Positions 16,421 to 25,238 are shown, counted from the first letter of the stretch. The stretch is DNA of 55,685 nucleotides from Flavobacteriales bacterium (GCA_947500755.1 CANMTO010000013.1:1-55685), one strand, 5' to 3'. Notes: generated from the sequence alone by a model not told the origin. A program made the numbers and translations.

Positions 16421-16951
16421 ATGGAAGAAGGACACACCTTTTGGTTTACAGGATTATCTGGCGCGGGAAAAACGACACTTTCCAAAGCGCTAACTGAAGA
16501 ATTAACCCAAGACGGGAAGAAGGTCGTTGTTTTGGATGGTGATGAATTGAGAAGTACCATCTCTAGGGACCTTGGATTCACCGAAGAAGACCGAATGGAA
16601 CAAAATAGAAGGGCTGCAAATATGGCTAAGATATTAAACGTACAAGGAATTCATGTTATGGCTGCCCTTATTTCACCTACCCATGAAATTCAAACCATGA
16701 TAAAGGAGGTCATTGGAATCAATCGATGCTTTTTGATCCATGTGGACTGCTCTATTGAAGGCTGTAAACAACGTGATGTAAAGCAGCTTTATTCGAATAG
16801 CAATAAACAGAACGAGGGTAATTTCACGGGAATTCATCAGCCTTATGAAGAACCCATTAACCCATGGTTGAAAATAAATACAGAACACAAACCTTTTGAA
16901 GCGTGCAAGATTGAATTGCTTGAAGCCATTCATGCTACATTCAATCAATAA
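16421..16951 (+). CDS. cysC: Adenylylsulfate kinase
   Basis: Phosphorylates APS to PAPS. The 176-residue protein has the P-loop GLSGAGKTT (residues 11-19), DGDELR (about 41-46), the family stretch EQNRRAANMAKILN, and a C-terminal NFTGIHQPYEEP, which corresponds to the APS-binding DPYE region. I start at the ATG at 16421 rather than at the TTG at 16412, since the latter falls inside the candidate -7 element. The protein is somewhat shorter than typical CysC (about 200 residues). No ATP sulfurylase gene is next to it. A rhodanese gene follows after 15 bp. Confidence 0.9.
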   Translation: MEEGHTFWFTGLSGAGKTTLSKALTEELTQDGKKVVVLDGDELRSTISRDLGFTEEDRMEQNRRAANMAKILNVQGIHVMAALISPTHEIQTMIKEVIGINRCFLIHVDCSIEGCKQRDVKQLYSNSNKQNEGNFTGIHQPYEEPINPWLKINTEHKPFEACKIELLEAIHATFNQ

Positions 16952-16954
16952 TTC

Positions 16955-16962
16955 TATTTTTG
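16955..16962 (+). promoter_or_regulatory. Candidate -7 element TATTTTTG before the rhodanese gene
   Basis: It ends 4 nt before the ATG at 16967 and lies 3 bp after the cysC stop. If it is active, the rhodanese mRNA would be leaderless. No -33 element is visible, so read-through from cysC is equally possible. Confidence 0.35.
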
Positions 16963-16966
16963 TGTA

Positions 16967-17281
16967 ATGAAATGTTGGAATGCTAGTCGATGTAAAGAAC
17001 TTCTTGAGAAAGGAACCGTTCTTGCCCTTGATATTCGTGAACCGTATGAATATCAGCATGTCAATTGTGGATTCAATAATGTCCCCATGGCAACCCTAAT
17101 CGAATTCCTTCAAGAAAAAAATCGAACCACTCCGTTGGTATTGTTATGTCAATCAGGAAAAAGAGCCCAAGCCGCAGGGAATTTAATTGAAACCGAACTC
17201 GGTTTCTTAGAAGTAATAATTGTTGAACAGGGCATACACGGGTGGCAAAAGGAAGTTGACCCTTCGCTAAAACTCGATTAA
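16967..17281 (+). CDS. Single-domain rhodanese-like sulfurtransferase
   Basis: A 104-residue cytoplasmic rhodanese domain. The active-site loop is CQSGKRA with Cys61, preceded by LALDIREPYEYQ (the family 'DvRepeEy' signature at about 19-30) and followed by a C-terminal GIHGWQKE. Such proteins carry a persulfide on the cysteine and donate or accept sulfane sulfur. Its place directly after cysC (15 bp) hints at sulfur metabolism, but this is only proximity. The next gene starts 1 bp after its stop, so it is in an operon with the DedA gene. Confidence 0.88.
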   Translation: MKCWNASRCKELLEKGTVLALDIREPYEYQHVNCGFNNVPMATLIEFLQEKNRTTPLVLLCQSGKRAQAAGNLIETELGFLEVIIVEQGIHGWQKEVDPSLKLD

Positions 17282-17282
17282 C

Positions 17283-17918
17283 ATGATAGAAATTTTACAG
17301 CATCTTTTTGCTTTAGACATTAAATGGTTTGTACAAGAATTTGGAACCGCAATATATATCGTTCTTTTCCTTGTCATATTTATTGAAACAGGGTTAGTTG
17401 CTTTTCCATTTTTACCCGGAGACTCCTTGTTGTTTACTGCAGGGTTATTTTGTAAAAGTGGACAACTCGACCTTATGATTCTCCTTCCCTTATTGTTTAT
17501 TGCGGCAATTCTCGGAGACAACATTAATTATTGGGTAGGAAGAAAAATCGGTTTGAATGTATTCTCATTTTCCTTTCGAGGCAAACCCTTGGTAAAGAAA
17601 GAATACCTAGATAAAACTTCCCTATTTTTTGAAAAGCATGGAACAAAGGCGATTATCCTGGCTCGTTTCGTTCCTTTCGTGCGAACCTTTGCTCCCTTTG
17701 CAGCAGGGGTTGCACGCATGAAATACCGAACCTTCGTTATTTATGACCTGATCGGTGGGGCCTTGTGGGTTGGATTAATGCTCTTGGCTGGATATCTCCT
17801 CGGCGAAGTAACATGGATCCGAGAACATGTCGATTTAATGGCGATTGCGATTGTATTGCTTTCTGTAAGCCCCTTGTTGTTTACGTTCATAAAAAAACGG
17901 TTCGGGCCTACCGCATGA
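17283..17918 (+). CDS. DedA/VTT-domain membrane protein
   Basis: A 211-residue inner-membrane protein of the DedA (VTT, SNARE-associated) family. The signature is clear: VIFIETGLVAFPFLPGDSLL (about 36-55) with the acidic Glu and the GDS motif, GRKIG (about 84-88), and FFEKHGTKAIILARFVPFVRTFAPFAAG with the conserved arginines (about 115-142). Further membrane segments follow. DedA proteins affect membrane physiology, and some act as flippases for undecaprenyl phosphate or phospholipids. The stop overlaps the start of the next gene (ATGA). Confidence 0.9.
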   Translation: MIEILQHLFALDIKWFVQEFGTAIYIVLFLVIFIETGLVAFPFLPGDSLLFTAGLFCKSGQLDLMILLPLLFIAAILGDNINYWVGRKIGLNVFSFSFRGKPLVKKEYLDKTSLFFEKHGTKAIILARFVPFVRTFAPFAAGVARMKYRTFVIYDLIGGALWVGLMLLAGYLLGEVTWIREHVDLMAIAIVLLSVSPLLFTFIKKRFGPTA

Positions 17919-18598
17919 AAAAAGCGATATTATTCCTGAAACGTGGAGGGTCCGTAATCGGGCTAATTATCTTGTCTTATTTTGCACTTTGCTTAATCCT
18001 TGCATTAATTCCGGTAGAAAAAGAAAAAACACAAGAACCAACGCCTGTCAGCATTTACTTTATGCAATCTGGTGTGCATACCGACATCATAGTCCCAGTG
18101 CATCACAAGATACAAAATTGGGATGCCTTGTTTCCATATGAAAACAATAAAGTATACGATACTACCTTCCATTGGATTGGCATCGGCATGGGTGATAAAC
18201 GATTTTTTCTTACCACCCCCACCTTTAATGACCTGACTTTCTCCACTGCCTTTCGAGGAGCGTTTGGGTTAAGCGGTGCCGCGATTCATGCATATTATCA
18301 TTACGAAATCCCTAATGATCGACCAATCATCAAACTAAAAATTACGGAAAACCAATATAAAAGATTGTGCCGCTATATCAAACAAACCCTGCGCTTCAAA
18401 AACGATAAACCCATATTGTTGGAATCCAAGGTAGAAGGTACAACCTTTGATTACGACTGTTATTACGATGCGAACGGAAACTACAGCGTAGTAAATACTT
18501 GTAATTCATGGATTAATGAAGGATTAAAGTCTGCCGGTCAACGCGGATGTTATTGGACTGCTTTTGCTGGAGGAATTTTCTACCAATATGGGAAATAG
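17915..18598 (+). CDS. TIGR02117/DUF2459 family protein
   Basis: A 227-residue protein whose ATG overlaps the DedA stop by 4 bp (ATGA). A longer frame exists upstream but lies entirely within the DedA gene. It has one N-terminal membrane segment (SVIGLIILSYFALCLILALI) and then a soluble domain with IYFMQSGVHTDIIVPV (about 46-61), WIGIGMGDKRFFLTTPTF, LSGAAIHAYYHYE and a C-terminal VVNTCNSWINEGLKSAG. These match the DUF2459 (TIGR02117) family from memory. The conserved Cys-Asn-Ser-Trp and His residues give it a papain/NlpC-like look, but activity is unproven. It may work with the downstream secreted hydrolase. Confidence 0.8.
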   Translation: MKKAILFLKRGGSVIGLIILSYFALCLILALIPVEKEKTQEPTPVSIYFMQSGVHTDIIVPVHHKIQNWDALFPYENNKVYDTTFHWIGIGMGDKRFFLTTPTFNDLTFSTAFRGAFGLSGAAIHAYYHYEIPNDRPIIKLKITENQYKRLCRYIKQTLRFKNDKPILLESKVEGTTFDYDCYYDANGNYSVVNTCNSWINEGLKSAGQRGCYWTAFAGGIFYQYGK

Positions 18599-19406
18599 AC
18601 TGTTCTTTCTTCTTTGTTTCGTAATTTCCTCCCTGCATGCCCAGGATCGTTTGTTGATATTTGCCAATGGATACTTAGGACCATCCAAAGATCAGATACC
18701 GAGAGATAACGGAGTGAGCACTAAACGTCAAAGCTATTGGTATCGATACGATGACAGCTTAATCAATCGGTTTATGCCCACGAAACCGATATATATTTCA
18801 GGACATCATCCGTTGAGCACCTCTCCTCATCGGAGTAAATTTCGTTTTGCTTGTTCTTATGTTTTCACGCGTTTTATCTGGTTTCGCAGTAAACGAGGGT
18901 TTGGATTAAACACCAAGCCAAATCCCGAAGGATTTTTAACGCGCTATGAAAACGGGAAAATCTGCGGAAGAAACTTTTTGCAATTTGCAAAAGACTCCTT
19001 GAAATCAAATCCCCGCAACGATACACTAGACATTGTTTGCCATAGCATGGGCTATGCGTATATTCTCGGATTTCTAACCCAAGTAGATTCTATTTACAAC
19101 TTGGGTAAAATGTTGATTATTTCCCCAGAAACCCCTGACTTTATGGGCTACGACTGGAATAGATTCCAAGAAGTTTGGCAATACGGAAGTAATTTAGGTG
19201 AGCCTAAGGCCGACATTATTTGTTTTCAAGATGGTATTGCTCCACAAGGTCCTGTTAAGAATTTAGCACTGTTAACTCCGGCCAAAGGCGGAAGAGTCTT
19301 TGTTCCAAAACACGCAAGCAGGGGATTTGTATATAGTCATCATTTAAACTGGTTTGATTGGTTTTACACGGTGAATCCGGGTGATTATGGATTTTTCAGC
19401 CGCTAA
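18588..19406 (+). CDS. Secreted alpha/beta-hydrolase-like protein
   Basis: A 272-residue protein with a signal peptide (MGNRLFFLLCFVISSLHAQ). I chose the ATG at 18588; it overlaps the preceding gene by 11 bp. The start of the mature part (DRLLIFANGYLGP) and VCHSMGYAYILGFL fit a lipase-like fold in which the nucleophile elbow GxSxG reads CHSMG, so the first glycine is replaced by cysteine. A later DGIAPQ and a final HHLNWFDWF could carry the acid and histidine. A lipase/esterase role is inferred; the exact family is not recognised. It is tightly linked to the TIGR02117 gene. Confidence 0.72.
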   Translation: MGNRLFFLLCFVISSLHAQDRLLIFANGYLGPSKDQIPRDNGVSTKRQSYWYRYDDSLINRFMPTKPIYISGHHPLSTSPHRSKFRFACSYVFTRFIWFRSKRGFGLNTKPNPEGFLTRYENGKICGRNFLQFAKDSLKSNPRNDTLDIVCHSMGYAYILGFLTQVDSIYNLGKMLIISPETPDFMGYDWNRFQEVWQYGSNLGEPKADIICFQDGIAPQGPVKNLALLTPAKGGRVFVPKHASRGFVYSHHLNWFDWFYTVNPGDYGFFSR

Positions 19407-19421
19407 GTAACACTTTTTTAT

Positions 19422-19429
19422 TAGTTTTG
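19422..19429 (+). promoter_or_regulatory. Candidate -7 element TAGTTTTG before murB
   Basis: It fits TAnnTTTG and ends 3 nt before the murB ATG at 19433. The final TTG of the element lies in frame with murB and could be mistaken for its start. No convincing -33 element is seen. Confidence 0.4.
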
Positions 19430-19432
19430 ACC

Positions 19433-20437
19433 ATGCAAAAAGGGATCTCTCTAAAGCCATACAACACCTTTGGAATTGATGTAAAATCAGCATTATTTTC
19501 GTCGTTTTCAAGTATTGAGGAATTAATTGACCTACTTCCTACCATACAAAACACAGATACCTTAATTTCCGGCGGCGGGAGTAACATGTTGTTTACCAAA
19601 GACTTTGAGGGGCTCTTTATTCGAAATTGTATCAAGGGAATAAAGGAAATTGAACGAACGAAAACTCATGTTGTAATTGAAGCTGGGGCCGGAGAAAACT
19701 GGCATGACTTCGTAATCTACTGCGTTGATCGTGGCTTTGGTGGTATTGAAAATCTAAGTTTAATTCCAGGCTGTGTTGGCGCCTCCCCTATGCAGAATAT
19801 TGGTGCATATGGCGTAGAAATTAAAGATACTTTCGTTTATTTAGATGCCGTTGAAATCGCAACAGATAAGGTAAAAAGATTCACCCGATCCGATTGTGCT
19901 TTTGGATATCGAGAAAGTGTTTTTAAGCGTGAATTGAAAAATCAATATGTAATTTGTAGTGTAGCTTTTAACTTATCGCTAAATCCAACAATTAATACAT
20001 CTTACGGAGTTATTGAGGCAGAGCTCAAACAAATGGGAATAAGCAGCCCCGGCATTAAAGAGGTCAGCGATGCCGTAATTCGCATTCGTCAGTCGAAGCT
20101 ACCCGACCCTAACTTACTAGGAAATGCAGGTAGTTTCTTCAAAAATCCAGTAGTTTCTGACGAGGTTCTTCAATCAATCCAATCAAGCTATGAGCGTGTT
20201 CCCTCCTACCCGGCTGGTGAAGGTCACGTGAAATTAGCTGCGGGTTGGTTAATCGAACAAGCAGGCTGGAAAGGAAAACGGTTTGGCAATGTTGGAGTTC
20301 ATGAACTTCAAGCCCTTGTGTTAGTGAATTACGGTGGCGGAACAGGAAAAGAAATTTATGACCTTTCACAGCGCATCATTGAAGATATCCAAGAAAAATA
20401 TGGCGTAAGCTTGGAGCGTGAAGTAAATATCTATTAG
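19433..20437 (+). CDS. murB: UDP-N-acetylmuramate dehydrogenase
   Basis: An FAD-dependent enzyme that reduces UDP-GlcNAc-enolpyruvate to UDP-MurNAc in peptidoglycan synthesis. The 334-residue protein shows PYNTFGIDV at the start, the FAD-binding GGGSNML (about 48-54), LSLIPGCVGASPMQNIGAYG (about 112-131), FGYRESVFK and NAGSFFKNP (about 224-232), which contains the serine proton donor. The length and the presence of the YRES segment place it in the type I, E. coli-like, group. The start is the ATG at 19433, because the upstream TTG overlaps the candidate promoter. It converges with the LolA-like gene, and the two stop regions overlap by 4 bp. Confidence 0.94.
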   Translation: MQKGISLKPYNTFGIDVKSALFSSFSSIEELIDLLPTIQNTDTLISGGGSNMLFTKDFEGLFIRNCIKGIKEIERTKTHVVIEAGAGENWHDFVIYCVDRGFGGIENLSLIPGCVGASPMQNIGAYGVEIKDTFVYLDAVEIATDKVKRFTRSDCAFGYRESVFKRELKNQYVICSVAFNLSLNPTINTSYGVIEAELKQMGISSPGIKEVSDAVIRIRQSKLPDPNLLGNAGSFFKNPVVSDEVLQSIQSSYERVPSYPAGEGHVKLAAGWLIEQAGWKGKRFGNVGVHELQALVLVNYGGGTGKEIYDLSQRIIEDIQEKYGVSLEREVNIY

Positions 20438-21117
20438 TCTTTTTTAAAGACGTCGTCTGAAATCCCTTTATTTACAAGATAGTTTGAAAAGATCAATACA
20501 ATGGTTCCTTTTTCGTTGTCTTTATACTTCTTTTCTTTTTCGTTATTGCGAATATCCGAAGCTACACTCTTAGGCATCTTGAATTTTTTTATGTCCACAG
20601 TAAAGGACATTTTATTGGGTAGGCCATACTTTTTATTCAGGTTATATTCATAATCTATTGAAACAGTGCCACTCGATTTGGTGGTTAGTACCGTTCTATA
20701 AATTAAATCCTCCGAGGTAGAGATATACACTTTCGCTAATATGATCTCACTGTTTTCATCCGTTGGCAGGATTGAAATTAAGCGCGTTTTATGCTCATTA
20801 ATTGTTTTTGCCTCTCCCAATACCGCACTATATTTTTTTTCATTGGATAGAAATCCAGTTAAATCGCTCATTCCTTGTTTAGGCAGGATGGCAATTCCCT
20901 TTGATTCCACTTTAAACTTATCCTTCTGTTTGAAATAGATCTTGGCCTTTGCAATGGGCACCTTAATAAACGGGATGGCCGCTTTAATTTGAACATCAGC
21001 TTGATAATCTTCAACAAGATCGATTTTATCAATGACCCCTTTAAGGATTTCTTCTGCCGTTTGACCAAATCCAACAACCCCTGTAAGGATAAAAACAACA
21101 AGTAAAACTGATTTCAT
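20434..21117 (-). CDS. LolA-like outer-membrane lipoprotein-sorting protein
   Basis: A 227-residue exported protein with a signal peptide (residues 1-18). It has the LolA-type start AEEILKGVIDKIDLVEDYQADVQIKA, then KAKIYFKQKDKFKVESKG, a pattern common in LolA/LolB-like lipid-carrier folds, and long amphipathic beta strands. The carrier usually binds acyl chains in a hydrophobic cavity. The gene overlaps the end of the ABC permease gene by 4 bp and is the last of a three-gene unit. It may therefore receive a lipid or lipoprotein from that transporter, but this is inference. Sequence-based assignment to LolA itself is not certain. Confidence 0.72.
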   Translation of the reverse strand: MKSVLLVVFILTGVVGFGQTAEEILKGVIDKIDLVEDYQADVQIKAAIPFIKVPIAKAKIYFKQKDKFKVESKGIAILPKQGMSDLTGFLSNEKKYSAVLGEAKTINEHKTRLISILPTDENSEIILAKVYISTSEDLIYRTVLTTKSSGTVSIDYEYNLNKKYGLPNKMSFTVDIKKFKMPKSVASDIRNNEKEKKYKDNEKGTIVLIFSNYLVNKGISDDVFKKD

Positions 21118-21959
21118 GAGGTAATATCTTTTTTATTAAATCGGATGAGGGTGATGCCAAGCAACACGGCAATGTGCGCCACTAAAATTAGTACCGATTC
21201 CCAAATGGCTGATGTAGGATATGGATCTTCAAACACACTGCGCCAAGCCGCCATGTGCGTAGTGAACATATAGGGTTTAATGGAATCAAACACTGAAACA
21301 TCCAAGGTGCCAATAATGGTAAATAAAATGATAACGGACATGGTGGAAACTATCGGACCAACGCTGTTCTTTGCAAAGGCAGAAAACGCAAGGGATAAGG
21401 TAGCAACGGTCCATAAGGCAAGAAATGCAATAATAAGTGCCAAGCCAAAGCGCCACGCTAAATCGGCCTCTGGTATGATCAATAAGCCATTGGAATTCAA
21501 CACAATCAAATCGCCCGAACCAAACATCCATTTCGCAACAAAAAGAGACAAAAAGCCCAACCAAACGGTCATAATCAAGGTGTAAATCGTTGCTGCTATC
21601 CATTTGGACAGGACAATACCCGACCTAGATATAGGTTTTGTCGCTAACATTCGGATCGTACCAGAAGCTTCTTCTCCAGAGAGTAAATCACCGGTTACTA
21701 AGGAAATCAATAAGGGAACGTGCACGATCAACATCTGCATGATGATGAACGCAATTAAATTACCGTTTAAAATTTTCCCATTAAAACTTAAGGTCTGTTC
21801 AAAGGAAGCCGTAACAAAACCGATGTAAGACTTCCCATCTGCTTTCATGGCAAAAAGTACAATCAGGATTAATAGCGTTAATGCACCAATTCCGATATAA
21901 CTTCTAATTTTAGTTGCAATCTTGAGTAACTCGTTGATCGTATTTTTCCACAGCATCAT
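21114..21959 (-). CDS. ABC-2 type transporter permease
   Basis: A 281-residue integral membrane protein with about six hydrophobic segments. Examples are IGIGALTLLILIVLFAM (about 21-37), IAFIIMQMLIVHVPLLISLV (about 68-87), WIAATIYTLIMTVWLGFLSLFV and ILVAHIAVLLGITLI at the end. The loop GDLLSGEEASGTIRMLATKPISRSGIVLSKW is the hallmark of ABC-2 permeases of the NatB/YhaP class. It overlaps the ATP-binding gene and the LolA-like gene by 4 bp each. The substrate is unknown. Confidence 0.88.
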   Translation of the reverse strand: MMLWKNTINELLKIATKIRSYIGIGALTLLILIVLFAMKADGKSYIGFVTASFEQTLSFNGKILNGNLIAFIIMQMLIVHVPLLISLVTGDLLSGEEASGTIRMLATKPISRSGIVLSKWIAATIYTLIMTVWLGFLSLFVAKWMFGSGDLIVLNSNGLLIIPEADLAWRFGLALIIAFLALWTVATLSLAFSAFAKNSVGPIVSTMSVIILFTIIGTLDVSVFDSIKPYMFTTHMAAWRSVFEDPYPTSAIWESVLILVAHIAVLLGITLIRFNKKDITS

Positions 21960-22861
21960 TTCTCGGTCATTTTAATGAAAAAATCTTCTAAACTACGCTT
22001 AGGAATTACCGCTTTTACACCACATCCGGTCTCAACAAGTCGCTGAATCAGAGGCTGTCGGATGTCCTCTTCCATTTCAATATGGTAGGTGCCTTTATAG
22101 ACTAAACGTGCCGTAAGTGAAGGAAAATCACGTTGAATAGTTTCCTCAAAAACCGTTGGATTCGCTACTGAAATCTCTAAATTCATGCTTTGTTTTTCCA
22201 GCAATTCATGCACATCACCCTCTACAATGGTTCTACCCTGGTTAATGATTACCATGCGATTTGCAATGATTTCAATTTCCGACAATTGATGCGAAGAAAG
22301 GAGTACCGTTTTCTTTTGTTCATCTCGCAATCGGAGAATTAAATTTCGAACCTCGATAATTCCTTGAGGATCTAAGCCTGTGGTTGGCTCGTCAAGAATG
22401 ATTACATCTGGATTGTGCAACAAGGTTTGAGCAATTCCCAAGCGTTGCTTCATGCCGTGTGAAAACCCAGAAACCTTATCCCCTTCTCTACCATTCAAAC
22501 CAACAAAATCAATCATTTCTTGGATTTGACGTTTGGTAATGTCCTTCCCCGAAATGCGGGCAAATATTTCTAGGTTACGTTGCGCAGAAAGGTATTTGTA
22601 AAAATCAGGTTTTTCAATAATACACCCAACCCGTGTTAACACTTCAGATCGGTTTTGATTTAGGGATTTACCAAAAAACTTAATATCCCCGTCCGTTGGA
22701 CTAATCAGGGACAATAAGCAACGTATGGTTGTACTTTTACCGGCACCGTTTGGGCCTAAAAAGCCAAACACGTCTCCTTCATTTACATGAAAAGAAACAT
22801 CTTTCACTGCATGAAAGGAACCAAAATTCTTCGCTAAGTGGGAAACTTCAATTAGTGCCAT
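21956..22861 (-). CDS. ABC transporter ATP-binding protein
   Basis: A 301-residue ATPase with Walker A GPNGAGKST (about 36-44), signature VSGFSHGMKQRLG (about 134-146), Walker B VIILDEPTTGLD (about 155-166) and the switch histidine in LLSSHQLSE. The C-terminal about 80 residues form a regulatory extension seen in the DUF4162-like subgroup of ABC-2 exporters. It is the first gene of the exporter unit, with the permease and LolA-like genes following at 4-bp overlaps. Confidence 0.93.
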   Translation of the reverse strand: MALIEVSHLAKNFGSFHAVKDVSFHVNEGDVFGFLGPNGAGKSTTIRCLLSLISPTDGDIKFFGKSLNQNRSEVLTRVGCIIEKPDFYKYLSAQRNLEIFARISGKDITKRQIQEMIDFVGLNGREGDKVSGFSHGMKQRLGIAQTLLHNPDVIILDEPTTGLDPQGIIEVRNLILRLRDEQKKTVLLSSHQLSEIEIIANRMVIINQGRTIVEGDVHELLEKQSMNLEISVANPTVFEETIQRDFPSLTARLVYKGTYHIEMEEDIRQPLIQRLVETGCGVKAVIPKRSLEDFFIKMTEK

Positions 22862-22917
22862 AGGTTGTAAACAATGTAAAGGTAGAAAGGTTGAAGGAAT
22901 GGTTATGTCTTTTTAGT

Positions 22918-22925
22918 TACATTTG
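22918..22925 (+). promoter_or_regulatory. Candidate -7 element TACATTTG
   Basis: It fits TAnnTTTG and ends 8 nt before the ATG at 22934, in the 72-bp region shared with the divergent ABC ATPase gene. The -33 region is not convincing. Confidence 0.45.
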
Positions 22926-22933
22926 AAATAAAA

Positions 22934-24448
22934 ATGAAATTTCTACTCATTTTTCTTGGAATTCTTCCCTTTGCCGTCAAATCACAGTCTTTTGTTAATC
23001 GCACCTTTAGTCAACTCTATGATATTCAGGCTAAATCGGTCGTACAAATGGGTAATGGGTCGTATTTGGTTGTCGGAACACAAAGTTTTTCAAATGGATT
23101 TCTGAGTGTGCATGATGAAAACGGGCAATGTATACAAACAGCGTATCTGAGTCTAGGAGCACTTTCAAGTTTTTCTGAGTTTACGCAGCTCACGAAGATA
23201 AATGATACCCTAGCCCTTATTGGTGGAAAGATTTCTATCGCGGTAGGACCTGCAGAAATTTGGCAAGGCATTACGATTGCCATTAATCAAGATGGGCAAA
23301 TTCTTTGGTCGTTGACAAGCAGCATAACGGATCCAGGAGCTGATGCCACGGTGCGGGATATTGAACGATTGAATGACAGCACGATGCTGGTGCTTACATC
23401 GAGTATTGGTAACGCAAGCAATGCCTTGAGTGAAGTAGATCTCTTCGGTAATGTGCACTGGACCAAAGCATATGATTTAAACGCAGATGGTTTTCAATTG
23501 AACGACCTGTGCATTGCAGATTCGAGCATTTACGCCTGTGGATACCAGTTTGCATCAGGTACCTTTTCGGGTATTATTTTGAAGCTAGATTCCATAGGAA
23601 ATGTAATCGAAGGGAATACATACGACCATGTATCTCAGCCTGATTTTATTCAGGTAATCGCCCAACAACAGTGCCTAATCCTCGCCAATAGAGGTCATGC
23701 CATGAATAGTATGGATCTTATTAAAGTAGATTATAACGGGAACATTACTGAACAGAAAACTTTTCAAAACGGGATGGGTATGCCTGAAGAACAGGCGTCA
23801 AAGCCATTACACGTTATCGATAGCGTAAGCTGTTGGTATTGGCAAGGTGGTGACTTTGGATCCTATGCAAATAAAATATCAACCCCCAATTTATTAGCGA
23901 TGCAATCGCTGATGCACATGGGGAACATACAGCGCATGATTGAACAAGATACGCTCGTTTACATGTTATCAAGTGGTCCGCTCTACGGGATAAAAAAGCA
24001 AGTTATTATGCAAAAACACTATGCGTTATCTGCGGTAGATTCTATTGATCAGTTCTTTACTTACTGTACCTACCCTACTAATGAAAATCCGTTGAATGAA
24101 CTTTCCCCAAGTAGAACAAGTTTTACTCCTTTGGTGAGTGCAGGTGCCACTCCAAGCCCATGGTATTATCCATTCGTTTCAAACCAAGCTTGGACAAACG
24201 AACCTTTTTGTGTTGAAATGTTGGGTGAATTGGACGAAGAAAACCTGAAGTTTGGACCTAATCCGTGTGATGAATTGATTCAATTTAGCAATTTCCCAAA
24301 TACAGCATTTACGCTATTTAATTCATTGGGACAGGTGATAAAAGTGGGAAACACATCCAACCAGGGCGAAATCTGGGTGAAAGAGTTGCCTGTTGGCGTG
24401 TATCTAATAAGGATCCTGGATCGCAGCTTGAAAATCATCAAAGAATAA
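22934..24448 (+). CDS. Secreted protein with type A T9SS sorting domain
   Basis: A 504-residue exported protein with a signal peptide (residues 1-17). The body consists of repeated short beta motifs such as GSYLVVGTQSFSNGFLSV, GNVHWTKAYDLN and DSSIYACGYQ, like the repeating-blade proteins found in Bacteroidota secretomes. The C-terminal about 75 residues are a T9SS type A domain: FGPNPCDELIQFSN, then AFTLFNSLGQVI and LPVGVYLIRILDRSLKIIKE. This marks it for export by the type IX system. No enzymatic motif is seen. It converges with the SDR gene 1 bp away. Confidence 0.85.
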   Translation: MKFLLIFLGILPFAVKSQSFVNRTFSQLYDIQAKSVVQMGNGSYLVVGTQSFSNGFLSVHDENGQCIQTAYLSLGALSSFSEFTQLTKINDTLALIGGKISIAVGPAEIWQGITIAINQDGQILWSLTSSITDPGADATVRDIERLNDSTMLVLTSSIGNASNALSEVDLFGNVHWTKAYDLNADGFQLNDLCIADSSIYACGYQFASGTFSGIILKLDSIGNVIEGNTYDHVSQPDFIQVIAQQQCLILANRGHAMNSMDLIKVDYNGNITEQKTFQNGMGMPEEQASKPLHVIDSVSCWYWQGGDFGSYANKISTPNLLAMQSLMHMGNIQRMIEQDTLVYMLSSGPLYGIKKQVIMQKHYALSAVDSIDQFFTYCTYPTNENPLNELSPSRTSFTPLVSAGATPSPWYYPFVSNQAWTNEPFCVEMLGELDEENLKFGPNPCDELIQFSNFPNTAFTLFNSLGQVIKVGNTSNQGEIWVKELPVGVYLIRILDRSLKIIKE

Positions 24449-24449
24449 G

Positions 24450-25238
24450 TTATCGTCTTCTAAGGAGTATTGACAGTGCACCTGAAAACAGAAAAGCAAC
24501 GATACTATATAACTTACCTGATAGCGGAATATACCTCACTGCCTTCCTTTTTTCTATAGCGGATAGAATTGACTTTGAGGCGAATATTTTAGAAATACGC
24601 AAATATTTGTTTCGTTGAGGTATTGCAAGTTTATTTCCAACTGAATCAAGGGCATATTTATCTGCGTCATTCTCAACAAATCCCAAGTAAGTTATACCTA
24701 CATGAATACCTGTTCCATGTAATTCAAGAGCCAGCCCATCTCGTAGTTGCCGCAATGCAGCCTTCGACATAGAATAGCTAATATAGTTCGGGAGACCGAA
24801 TAATCCGGCCAATGAGGACAGGTATAAAATACTTCCTTTGGTTTTCATAAGTGCAGGAATGGCAGCCTTTGAAACGAGAACTGAACCAATTAAATTGGTA
24901 TCCAACACTTCTTTAAAAATTGATACAGCGACTTCCTCCAAAAGACCATAAGATGAAATCCCAGCATTGTTTATGACCACATCTAAGCGTTCAAATTTAT
25001 CTTCTGCTGCAGCAATTAACTGTTCTACTTCAGATTCATTTCGTAAATCGGCCTGAAGGTAAATCGCACGATTCAATGCAAGTGCGTGTATAATACTTAG
25101 GTCATTTGGAAGCGGAGTTTGTTTCGAATGAAAAACTACCAAGGCATTCAAGTCCAGTAATTGTTTTGCCAATTCTAAACCAATCCCCCTGGTGGATCCC
25201 GTGACTAATACAACTTTATCTTTCCAAAAATTTCGCAC
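24450..25238 (-). CDS. Short-chain dehydrogenase/reductase
   Basis: A 262-residue SDR. The cofactor loop is TGSTRGIG (13-20), NNAG is at 90-93, and the catalytic Ser142, Tyr155 and Lys159 are present (YSMSK). The start is GTG at 25238; a stop lies a short way upstream and there is no ATG between. A C-terminal hydrophobic segment (LYSIVAFLFSGALSILLRRR) could tether it to the membrane, which is unusual for SDRs of fatty acid synthesis. The substrate cannot be predicted. Confidence 0.88.
   Translation of the reverse strand: MRNFWKDKVVLVTGSTRGIGLELAKQLLDLNALVVFHSKQTPLPNDLSIIHALALNRAIYLQADLRNESEVEQLIAAAEDKFERLDVVINNAGISSYGLLEEVAVSIFKEVLDTNLIGSVLVSKAAIPALMKTKGSILYLSSLAGLFGLPNYISYSMSKAALRQLRDGLALELHGTGIHVGITYLGFVENDADKYALDSVGNKLAIPQRNKYLRISKIFASKSILSAIEKRKAVRYIPLSGKLYSIVAFLFSGALSILLRRR

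Noticed and set aside
16673-17059. A 128-residue minus-strand frame
   Set aside because: It is antisense to cysC and the rhodanese gene, which both have clear family motifs.
21280-21603. Two frames of over 100 residues over the ABC permease gene
   Set aside because: The permease frame has the ABC-2 signature and is coupled to both neighbours; the others are shadows.
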